The notes under the pieces were generated by a model that worked only from the letters and a program-made list of their open reading frames with translations, did not search any database and had not been told where the DNA came from. The position numbers and the translations under genes were made by a program. Source: Phoronis australis (taxonomy: Eukaryota; Phoronida; Phoronidae). Taken from it: DNA of 64,000 bases. The DNA lies in the NCBI GenBank assembly GCA_002633005.1, contig NMRA01000506.1, positions 222,276 to 286,275 on the forward strand, written 5' to 3'. The first letter of the stretch is position 1. Each line of letters begins with the position of its first letter. This document shows positions 36,601 to 46,900 of this stretch, in pieces.

Positions 36601-37536
36601 AGTTTACCGATTGTTTTTTAAAACCACTTAAAAATCAGTAGATTTTACTAATACACTTTTTTGTGCGTTTTCAGAAGATGTTTTCGAATTTAAATTTTCT
36701 TCCGACGGGACACAAAACATGATCCAGGGTTTGTTTATGCAATGTATCTGTTTTTCCCAGGCACTAGTAGGATCTAGAAGGCCAAAGGAAAAATCCGCAG
36801 ACAAATGCGATACGCTGGGTTCTTAACATTTTTGCCTCACATTCACCATTAAACTGCATTGAAATGTTGTCCAATTGGCTTTTATTGGAAACCACAGTGC
36901 AGAGCTCAACATCAAAGCTTCAAATCGAGTTTATGTCAATAAAAACAGGCTGTTGCAATTTTCATTACTTCGTTGGCCTTTTTCTGCATGTTTCTCAGTT
37001 TTTACAAAAGGGGGCAGCATATGACGAACTTAGGTGTCACAATAAAATGGCTGCCGAAGGCAGTGCACATTTGAAATAACTCGGCACAAATTAAAGAAAA
37101 CTTCCGAATCGATGAATGCGGTATATCTGTGAGAGTTAAATCGAATCCTATTCAGATCATAACTTTGAAGTGGAATAATTCGGTGAGTACAACAGCAAGT
37201 CGGTTTTATGCTTAGGCGGACGACCATTGGGTTCCCGAGTATAATAGTATAAAGTTAGGATGTGGCAGGTCTCTGATTTAGAGATCAAGGCAACTATTGA
37301 ATATCGTGGCCCTTTGCCTTTTATCTGTAATTCAATGTATGAAACTGGTTTTTTAAATAAATCAAGGACATCTGCCCTATAATGCTGGTTTTCCACAGAG
37401 CGCAATGTAAAAATCAGCTTCTTTATTCTACCGAGTGAGAGTGAGAGAGAACTGAGTCTGAGTGAGACAGACGATCACTTACAGATTCGGAATCTTCAAT
37501 GTTGAAAGGGACTGGAGGGAAAGTTAAAGATTCCAT
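27607..37536 (-). CDS. STYX: STYX, catalytically dead phosphatase
   Basis: Nine minus-strand exons: 37483-37536, 35576-35662, 34610-34707, 34162-34259, 33351-33390, 32596-32646, 31023-31095, 29606-29669 and 27607-27686. All have GT-AG borders and matching phases, giving 214 aa (human about 223). STYX has a dual-specificity phosphatase fold but no activity. It binds phospho-substrates, anchors ERK in the nucleus and blocks the ubiquitin ligase subunit FBXW7. Visible landmarks are REMQEIVPGVFLGPY (exon 2), NGITHVICIR and MEANFIKPNF (exon 3), and VLVHGNAGISRS, where Gly119 replaces the catalytic Cys of the HCxxGxxR loop. These are followed by SAALVIAYIMEKYGLPYR, RFCVFPNEGFARQL, EYEPIYLAR, and a basic-then-acidic tail (KLKRKIDDMGDDS). 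The shortest exon (40 nt) carries the dead active-site loop. Confidence 0.97.
28795..28896. repeat. 51-bp tandem duplication
   Basis: Two adjacent copies of a 51-bp unit starting CAATGGACAGGTAAACAAAC, with one base difference near the end (CATATTAG/CATAGTAG). It lies in the last intron of STYX. Confidence 0.9.
29907..30014. mobile_element. Palindromic MITE, TGCCTGA / AACCAGTTT type
   Basis: A hairpin-like element of about 108 bp. The left arm contains ATAACATGCCTGAACTTTGA then GAACCAGTTTTC; the right arm contains AAACTGGTTCTCAAAATACG then GGCACGTTATAT. A second copy is at 62352-62460. It lies in the last region of STYX intron 7. Confidence 0.75.
31560..31800 (+). repeat. Dispersed repeat D, partial copy
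   Basis: It holds only the 3' half of the family: CAGCAGCGTTTTTGAGATCT, CATCGCATTGATACTGTTG, CAATACGCCTTTCTTTTCTA, GACATGGTCATGTGACCCAA, then TACAGGGTTTCAACATTTAC. It lies within STYX intron 6 or 7 context upstream of the exon 7 acceptor on the opposite strand. Confidence 0.6.
32381..32571. repeat. 47-bp minisatellite, four copies
   Basis: Four apparently identical 47-bp units starting AAATTCTAAAACCTATCATT and containing GGCTCTTAGACTACGGTAAC. The array ends about 25 bp from the donor site of STYX exon 6, so it is transcribed at the very start of that intron. Identity of the units implies recent expansion. Confidence 0.95.
32690..32823. mobile_element. Tc1-like MITE fragment
   Basis: One end reads TACAGTACAAGCCAAAAGTA then TTCAGAC, the terminal sequence of a Tc1/mariner-type family also seen at 59385-59649 and 50745-51012. 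The interior words CAAATTCATCATCAG and GGTCTTCTCTCATGA are shared with those copies. The other end is not obvious, so the copy may be truncated. Confidence 0.6.
35740..35920 (+). repeat. Dispersed repeat, copy 2 of 2
   Basis: Partner of 6305-6530; see shared words there. It lies in STYX intron 1, close upstream (in transcript terms) of exon 2. Confidence 0.7.
36089..36119. repeat. Perfect 31-nt palindromic hairpin
   Basis: Arms of 13 nt (GCAGGTCTGGTAC and GTACCAGACCTGC) flank a 5-nt loop, AACAT. It lies in STYX intron 1. It could be a MITE core or an extruding hairpin; no function can be read from it. Confidence 0.9.
36455..37235. mobile_element. Element U-like copy, STYX intron 1
   Basis: The left end GCTCCAAAGGTCGTCCGCC and the right end (reverse complement AACCCAATGGTCGTCCGCC) form a terminal inverted repeat. 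The interior is related to the element at 21201-22016. It starts about 250 bp inside intron 1 from exon 1 and holds CG-rich ends, so it could affect the nearby promoter. Confidence 0.6.
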
Positions 37537-37984
37537 GCTGTAGTCTAACAAATCTTCAATGATGGTGCCATTCACAAAACGAAACCGGACGGTGCTGAAG
37601 AGCACGGTCTACCAAAACATGAAAGTTGAAAACTGTAACCTCCCTCTTCGCTCCATTCGACAATTTCCCTGTTTACATCCGGTGATTATATGTCAAACGA
37701 ATTTTAAGGGAATGAAATATATTAACACTTACCGCAATTTGAAATTGATAATTTTGGATAAATAAAAATACAATTTTCATGATAACAATTAAATGCTTTA
37801 ATTGCCGTCAATATGGAAGTAGGCCTAAAGTTAATCGAATACAAACATCAAAATATTTACCAGCAGGTGGCGCGGTAAATTTCCGTCCACGGATGTTTGG
37901 AGTCTGTGTTGTTGACTCTGTATGCTTGGATTGCTTTTACCATTGTTTGATGTAGATTTTCATTCTTTTTATACCACTGTAATC
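37537..37984. promoter_or_regulatory. Bidirectional STYX / TPGS2 promoter region
   Basis: Only 448 bp separate the STYX start codon (37536, minus) from the TPGS2 start codon (37985, plus), so both promoters must lie here or in the first exons. The spacer contains ATCCGGT (an ETS-like core, about 37677) and a CTCF-type site at 37860-37873. No clear TATA box was seen for either gene, as expected for housekeeping genes. Sharing of elements is inferred from spacing. Confidence 0.65.
37860..37873 (+). promoter_or_regulatory. CTCF consensus match
   Basis: CCAGCAGGTGGCGC fits every position of the known bilaterian CTCF core CCASYAGRKGGCRS. It lies 112 bp before the TPGS2 start codon, inside the divergent promoter spacer. 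A chance 14-base match to this degenerate pattern is unlikely in a short spacer, but binding cannot be shown from sequence. Confidence 0.6.
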
Positions 37985-40900
37985 ATGAGTGGCCTGTCAA
38001 GTATCCAGGAACACTTTGAGCAGCTAACTCTGGGTGTAATCAAAACTCTAAGTACGCTGTTTTTCTCACAAGCACTGTTCAGAACCTCTGCTAGGGTGAG
38101 CAAACCAATATGGCGGAAATTCAGCAAGAGCGAAATTTTGCCATTTTTCATGATTTTCACAAGCTCGTATCTATTAGCATACTAAGTGGTGAAAAATGAA
38201 AAGTATGCCAGTGAAATATTTAATTTTTCTTCTTTCTATTGATATCCGTTACAAAAACTTTGGGCATTAATGAGTATTTTTAAAAATTGAAGTAACGCGA
38301 GCACTTCATAAATTTTTCACTCACCTGTAAATTCTTGTGACTTTCAGTAGGGGTCAAACTTTCAGCTGTTAAATGGCCGTTACTGGACCGATTTTAATGA
38401 TATTTATATCAAACTGTTTGCTACAAAATTCTGCTTTCAACCCTTAGTGTACACTTTTTATTTTTTTGACAAAAATATGAGAAAATGTACTTTTTTTAAT
38501 TTACTGCCTCGCCACTCTCTCACCTGGGAAAATCCTGAAAGTGTACACTCAATGTCGTAATCACTTATCATGTCCTAATCCATTCCTGATCAAATTTTTT
38601 CACTTTATCTCACCATTTCCATTTAGGAACACTTCTAAAAAGGTGACTTCAGTCATTTTTCAAGAACCATGTTGACCTTTCCAGGGTTCAAACTGAACTC
38701 GAACCTGATTGGTTAAATGTATTCAACATAACCAGTCAAAACTTCTCTAAATTACAAAAAGTGGCCCAAACCTGGTAAAATATTTTCATTAAAATAATAT
38801 AGAGTCCTTTTAAAATTTAATTTACTTCAATTTTGGGGATAGAGTCATTTTTTTCTATTTTCTTCAAAAATATTTTTTGTTACACTTTTACTACCTCATG
38901 GGGGCGCTGTGATCAGTTTAATTTTTAGAAAATTACATATTTCACCAAAATAAATGTTCAGTCAACGCTGCAGTGCATCAAAACATTTTAGAATACAAAT
39001 ATGCTCTTTTTGGATAGTCACCAACACAACACCACTCAGTTTCTATATTATTTGATAGGAATGAAATTGATTTAAAATTCGTTGAAATTTTAGGGTCCAA
39101 TTTAATTTTGTTTAATTAAAAATGCATACTATCATTTTTTGTCATTTAGTATGCAACTTAAGATTGTGAAAACATTGATCTTACTTGGGAAAAAAGATTA
39201 ATTTACATAACCTCACAGGTTTTTACATAAATAACAAAATACTCTGAAAAAGACTAGTTTTCTGGTTTTTGCTCATTTTGAATTCATTTGTTATGCAAAT
39301 TTCATTTTTTAGAATTATTTCAAAACCTTTTGGAGCAAAAGAAACATGTGCACTAAGCCATAGTAATTCTTGAAGTGTTTTGTCATTTTCAAGGTAATAA
39401 GTTGCTATCTTTTTAAAACATCACTTGTTCAACTTAGCTTCAGGGGCAAAAATGTCCTGTCACAAGTCAAAAAAAAACTAAGTCGGTGGTGAATTTTTCA
39501 ATTTTTGTTGTTCTTGTTCGAGCAAAATATAATAATTTGTGGTTTGATGTCTATGCCATGTTGTTAACCTACTTGCAAAGGACTCTCCATCTTGTTTAAG
39601 GAGCACTGTGAGCTATGGATTCCCAAATATAGTTGTCTAAACTTGCCATTTTCTGTGGCCTGAAATTTCTGGGTGCCGTTTGCTGAAAAAAAGGCCATTT
39701 TTGAGGCTCTAAAATTCAAATAACTCGAGAACCGCTGAACCGATTTGAAAAATTCAAAAACTTGTATAAATGGCATGTCTAAGGCTATCATTTAACACTC
39801 TTTTCAAGTGTTTCTGATGAAATTTGTATTTGAGTTTGCTCACCCTACCTCTGCTGCATAGCAAGGTTATTAATTCGATCTTTTAGAACATATCTCAAGA
39901 ATACATCATAAGTAAAGGAGGGAGTATAGCATTTGCCATTACATCGCTATATAGAACTACTGGAAGTCTGATGAGGCTATCGCTGTGGTTGGTTGCAATT
40001 TGAGGCTCGATCCTGGTCTTTCATTATCTGACTCAGATATGTTGGCAGATTGAAAGTCATGCAGGAGCCAATTGCGAACCTTGCCAGACTTCCAGCTGTT
40101 CGATATAATGATGTAATGGCTGTACTCCCTTTTTTACCTATAGGTGTTATAGATGTGCTTCCGGTGAATCATATATGAGCCTCTGTTAACTACTCGCTAA
40201 CGGGCAATTGCCTATTAGCTGAATGGTTAGCACGCTTGCCGGTTTTATGGGGGTCGCTGGTTCGATTCTCGGATCGGGTAATCTCGGCTATAATTACAAA
40301 TGCCGTAGTCGGCAAAACGGATGATCTACCGATGAAGCACTGCCAACTAGTACCTGCAGACCTCGGGACAGCGCGCATGGAAGGTTGCAGGAGGCAAGGA
40401 CCTGTATGAGAGACGACCTTGGGTTCACCTGTGTTGTGGTGGTAAAGGTACCAAGGGACGTTGATGACGTTGATGACCTGTATGTGAGACATCCTGGTGT
40501 TCACCTTTCTGGTGGCGTGCCTGTTCCGTAGGAAAGGGGGGAATGTTGTAGGTGTGCTTTCGGTGAATCATATATGAGCCTCTGTTAGCTACTCGCTAAT
40601 GGGCAATTACCTAATAGCTGAATGGTTAGCACGTTTGCCGGTTTTATGGGGGTCGCTGGTTCGATTCCCAGGTCGGGTAATCTCGGCTATTACTACAAAG
40701 TGTATAACGGGGCTATTCGGAGAATTCTCCTCGTGGTGTCGCTGCTGTACTAGTGGTGATTAAATTGCGCATGCGTGGCTGTCTGCATGTAAACAAATGG
40801 TAAAAGATGGAATTTTTATCAAAATACGTCGTCGCGCTAAGCCTTATTACTGCTAATTTCCCTGGTGCAAGTCTTCGACAGGTGGCCACAAATTCCCAAA

Positions 40901-43900
40901 AGACCTAAGGTTACTATATTCGTGGACAATTGCGGTCAACAAGGTCAACTAACTGACAAAAAGTGCATGAATGCTGAAGCCCCGTGTGAGCTCTATGACT
41001 ATGCAGTTCCATTCAAAGACTACACAACATTACTTGGTAAGTTTTTAGCAATCAGTTTCTATCAACATCGTTCGGTGATGTTATCCCCACCAGTTACCCC
41101 ACTGAATAACAGCTTTATTGAGTCAAACTAAGCGTTTCTTTTTGGAAACTCACCCGATGCCGGGTAGGCTAGCAGCACATATTCATATTGTCCTGGGTGG
41201 GAGTGCTCCCAAAATAAGAGGTGTATGGTACGTGATGCACAGAAGTCAAGAGTGACTTTTTCACAGCAGTTTCTCTTCAAAACTATGCTGTTTCCAATAA
41301 AATTATCTAGATGAAAGAGTTTCCTTATTTTATCGTGGACCCCACCCCCAGGACCACCAGCTCAGTTATTGAATTAACGACTTGAATAAGCCTTACCGGG
41401 TAATTCAGTAAATGTCGTAACATTGCATTGGAAAAAAATTGACACATAGAATGAATTTTACTTGTTGAGATCAGAAGCACATTTTAAGTGTCATGAAAAA
41501 TACACATTGTTAAATCACTTTTAGCCTGTTTCACATATTTTAATTCAGATATTAAATAAGACTTGGGTACAAAGGTTATTAGTTTCTACACATNNNNNNN
41601 NNNNNNNNNNNNNNNNNNNNNNNNNNNNNNNNNNNNNNNNNNNNNNNNNNNNNNNNNNNNNNNNNNNNNNNNNNNNNNNNNNNNNNNNNNNNNNNNNNNN
41701 NNNNNNNNNNNNNNNNNNNNNNNNNNNNNNNNNNNNNNNNNNNNNNNNNNNNNNNNNNNNNNNNNNNNNNNNNNNNNNNNNNNNNNNNNNNNNNNNNNNN
41801 NNNNNNNNNNNNNNNNNNNNNNNNNNNNNNNNNNNNNNNNNNNNNNNNNNNNNNNNNNNNNNNNNNNNNNNNNNNNNNNNNNNNNNNNNNNNNNNNNNNN
41901 NNNNNNNNNNNNNNNNNNNNNNNNNNNNNNNNNNNNNNNNGACTGACTGCCGCGAAGTCGACATCGGCGAGTGCCTCAGTTAACAGGCGTCGGTAGAATA
42001 ATCATGGAATAATCGTTAAAATAATCACAAACCTTACCTTTGTATGAGGTCGTGCTTACTTCCTCTCATAGAAGCACCCTTTTTACGCAATCTCAGATTC
42101 AGTTGGCACGGCTGCAAGCCATTTCACGGTGTATTTAAAGGGCTCGCGAAATCGAGGCTGTTAATCTATCACCACTAGTACACGCACGCCCTCTAGTTAT
42201 TGTAGATTTTCCAAATAGCCCCACTATAATAGACACATATTTTAGTGTATATGAGCACAACCCCAGAAATTGCTTTCGCATTATATTCAGGTTCTCATTC
42301 ACTCCCCTGCACACATTCACAAGTAAGACCGAGCTTAGAGGAATAGGAGACACCTTTGTGCAATGCTGGAATGTCAGCCAGTGAAGCCAGGATTTGAACC
42401 CAGGTCTCTCATGTGGGAGTCTGGAGCTCTAACCACTGAGCCACACTGTCTCCTCATATATTCAAAAGATCAAAGTAAACTTTCGTGCACAATAGAGTAG
42501 GGTCTTTGGCTCTGAGTTTATCAGCCCATGAAATTCTTTTGGAATTGCCACGATCACACAAGAAGTCCCCAGATATCGCACTCTATCGTGGCTACCTGCT
42601 GTTTAGTCAGTTAGCTAACTGTAACTGAATGTAACAATACAGCTAGTAAAGGACCGTGTGTAAAAATTGGGAAAGGTTAGTGTTCACTTTTTCAGTTCAC
42701 AAATGAATCTGCGTTTTTCTCATGAGGCTTAATCAAAGTATAGCTCACCCAACAGTGCGTAAGGTTTTGATACTCTGACATTCAAATGACATGTACATTG
42801 TTCGTTACAGTCGTTCAAAATTCAAAAAAATTGAAACAATTTGATGGACGTCATTTTCTTGGATCCCTCTCTTGCAAAAAAGTCGGACTCAGTTTCAAAA
42901 CAATTGCCGTAAAAGAAATTTCATTTTCTGTATTGTTGTTTTTGTTTCAGTGCTGCGACCTGCTGTGAAGGATGTTTGTCATCACCATAAAGCAGCCGCA
43001 GAACACCACGAAATTCTGACTTGGGAGCAGAAACATTCCTGTATGATGCCTGAAGATCTCAAAAACTTTTATCTAACATCTGATGGCTTCTTGCTTACTT
43101 GGAATGTCAAAATGAATGGTAATGGTGTCTTATGACTTGTAGTACATGATAGAAGAATTTTTTATTTTGAATTTTCTTGCTTCATCAGAAACATTATATT
43201 GTTTTTTGAAATCAGTTTTGCTTATGCAAAATTATTTAAGGTCAGTTATGTATATTTTTGTTATTGACCAGGGTTCTCCTTGAGCGAAATTTCAAACATG
43301 CGAATTCCGCATTATGTTTTTGTGTCCTAATTTTCTTTCTATTAATTCTCAAGAACAACTATTGCTTGCATATTGTTTTCATTTGCTCAAGCATGTCACT
43401 ATCATTTCCACTGCAAAAAATTGAGCTAAGTACCCCTCTGCACAGCACTATATTTCAACCATTTATCTTGTGAAGCAGAAAAAAAGTAACTTTTAGCTTT
43501 TCAAAGCTTGCTCAGGGCTCTTCAAACTTGGCTTAATATTTCCAAACATAGTGCAAAACATTTTAAGAAAACATGTAGGGATGAGGCTGATTGGTGCTGT
43601 TTTAACTTTCATTCTTTCTCTATCTTGAATCACTGTGGCGCCATCAGTGTTCGACCTTCAGCAAATAAATGTGCTGGACCACCGGGTTAGCTTCTTGAAT
43701 ATGAGACCGCATCCAGATAGGGCCTGTATGTGAAAGTTTACTGGCACGGCCGCAAATGCCCCGGCTGCTAATCCACTGTCCCCTGGCCAGCTTGTATTTC
43801 GAACGCTGGCCGCAATCTTCCTCCTTGTCATATAATGACAAGTTCTGTATTCACTAAAACTCTTTAATTTGTGATTTGATTTGCAACAAAAGTCAGTGGT

Positions 43901-46900
43901 GTTACTACATGTTTATTTTTCTGAAAACTTAACTTTTATCTTAACTTTGTTACTTTGTTATGGAAGCCGTGTGTGTAGTTGCATTAACAGGCTGATAATG
44001 TGAAATATTTATGTATATAGAACACCACAGTTCCAAAAGTAAAGAAGGTAATGTTTAACGGAGTCAAGTAAATTTCTGTTGTTTGTTGTCTTGTCTGTGA
44101 CAGTGTGTTTTCTTCCGACAAGGGTGCACCTTTTCAACATTTATTTTAAAACGTTGTTTTTAATGATGCCATAAAAACTGATCACCTGGTCCATATTTGA
44201 TTTGAAATTTAGTAATTTAGCTGGTCTACTTAAGAAACTATGAAATTTTCACATGAAATTTCTAGTGCGACAACTTATCTTGAGTTCGCAGTTCATTTCA
44301 TTTTTTCCAAGAATACCAACTGTTTCAACTTGTTTTATCTGTAAACCAATTAGGCATTCTTATTTGTTACATGGTTTTCTTTGTATTTCCAACAGTCAGT
44401 AGAGAGTGTTTTGTGTCGTAATCTGATGATGGGTTAATTCTCTTTTTATAAATGTTGTGGTTGGTTCATGTTGTTCGTTAGTGTTTACATCCTTCTGTTA
44501 ATTACCTCCGGAAAGGCTAGTCTGTTAAACTTTATGTAAGACCCCTAGAAAATATCCAAATTTGGCTTACGTCAGAACATCATATCTTAGAAATGACTTA
44601 TCAGATTCGTGTGAAACTTTCGGATATAGATATCTATACTTTTTGCAGTGTTCTCAAAACGTTGTTAGGCATTGGTTTCAAAATGTTCCATTTTTATATG
44701 AGGGACTATCAGTAGATAGGACTCGGTGTATGATTTTTATGATAAATCTTAAAAGGTGTATAAAATGAAAATGAGTTGATAATTTAAAAAACTGTAGTTA
44801 AAGCAATTTTGATTTTGTCTTGAGCATTTATCAAATGAAATTTGATCATTGTTTTGCAATCAACGTGCCTTTCTTTATTATTAAATTTTGCTGAAAAGAC
44901 GTGGTTACATGAATTAATTAGTGGCAAAAAAAATTAAAAAATAAATTCTACAGGCTTTCTACATTCAGAAAATATATACCTTTGCGGTGAAATCTCACCA
45001 ATTTCGGACAAAAATAATTTCCAAAGTTACCCCTTTTTCGTTTTTTAAGAACTAACATTGCCGTAGATGGCCACAATTTTTCAAACTATTTTCATGTTTA
45101 AGCATTAAATTGATGCTACATATCTTTCATGAAAAAATGAGAAAATGAAATTTCACCGGTCGGCCATATTGTGTCCGTATTGGAGAGATTTTTCTGTACT
45201 TAGTAAAGCTCTGTAATTTGTTGACTTACATTTGGCTAAATGTGCTGACTTGTCGATAAGGTCTTACGTAACCTCATTTTGTTGTGATTTTAGCACCATG
45301 GCAATGGTCATTGCTCTTTCTGTGTAAAGTGACCAAAATTTTGACTGTCAAAAATAAATAACATTTAAATTGTGAAAGGCTTTTGTGGCTAGGAAATTTT
45401 CAGTCCGACTTAATTCTTATATTTCATCTGTGGCTTTGATATATACTGAACAATTCTACGTGAACTTTAATGTTTGTATTCATACATTTTGGCTAGGAAA
45501 GTTTCAGTCTGGCTTTACTCCTACATTTTGTCTATTGCTTTAGTATACAACTGAATGATTCTATTTGAAATTTAGTTTTTGAATTCGTACTCTGAAGTAG
45601 ACAAGTGCTTTCTGACTGACACTGAATCTCAGAAAGATAATGCGATGTGGCCTACAGTGGTTTCTCGGATTCAATTTTTCCAAATTACCAGGACTATGTA
45701 AATTTGTATTTGTGTGTTTCTCTTATATTGAGTCATTGCTGGATTCCAAGGTTTTGTTTCTAGATGTTGCTATACACCTAGGCAGAATGGAGATCAATAG
45801 CATATCACAGCTGCATAAAATAGGCAGTAGTGGCAAGGACAACCCAGCGCACCCCAGTTTGGCAGATCTAGAGTGTGATCCTGATCAGGAAGACCAAGCA
45901 GGTATGTCTATTTCACATTATAATTTCAAAAGGAAAGATCATGTGATCTGCTTCAATGTGAACTTTGAAGTGTTTCTAAACCTGTGTTCTGTCCAAGATG
46001 TGAAGTTTTGATTTAGTTGCTTTGCTATTGTTAGATTGACCTTTAAATGATTTCTGTGTTTGCAATGAACTGACAGTTTGTTTTTCCTTGAGACCGTGCA
46101 TTATCGGCGCATGAAATAACCTGCCATGACAAGCCAGCTTGTAGAGCCTTGTCTTAAACAATAGTGAAGTGTCAGTTCTTTCGAATGCATGAAATCACCT
46201 GCAATTTAACTAAAAAACATTTTCAAAACGGTAAGTTATGTAACTTAAAAGGTGAAGTTTTGTTATGTAAAACGGGTGTATAGCCTCTTTAATTCTAAAC
46301 ACTGAATGTTTTTAAATCTGAATTTAGAAGGGCAATGTTGTAAGTACCCATATATTATTTCTTGGTCAACAGTTTTTGCTGGCGGACATTCACACGTGTT
46401 AAAATTGATAGTACTTTATGCTTTTTGAGGAAACTAGGGAATTGTCATGAATTTCGACACCACTATTATTTGGCATGGCAGTGTTTTGGGGAGCTAGCAG
46501 TCCTGGGCCCCTGTACGCAGCAAACGTGATAAATCTCATTAAAACATTTTCAGATGTGCCTCACTTTGATAGCCGAAGTAGAATTTTTGAGTTGGATCCG
46601 TGCTCTGGAAATGGCAAGGTGTGTCTTGTCTATCAGGACACAAAAGCAGGTAAACAGTTGAGGGCTGTAGTTGTTTTGCCTCACACTTGTTGAGTTCCTT
46701 TTGTTAAGTATGATTTTCTAACTCTTTCTTAGAGAAGTTGTTGCACTCCTGTCACTCATTTTTCATCTGCGTTCTGTTTCATGTTTTACACACAATTTGT
46801 CCGTGTGGGCTCGTTACTTGTAAATATGTGTAGACGAATCATTTAGTGTCTTAATTGTCACATTAAAAAAAATCTTCAAAACATTCATGGATTTTTTTTT

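Noticed and set aside
38052-38185. Extension of TPGS2 exon 1 to a stronger donor at about 38095
   Set aside because: That donor leaves the wrong phase for exon 2, while the donor at 38052 gives a gapless match to the human protein.
40204-40282. Candidate tRNA gene
   Set aside because: A and B boxes are present, but the anticodon arm does not fold and the unit is repeated with its 5' flank, which fits a tRNA-derived SINE.
42380-42457. Candidate minus-strand tRNA gene
   Set aside because: The T-arm pairs, but the anticodon and acceptor stems do not; a SINE relic is more likely.
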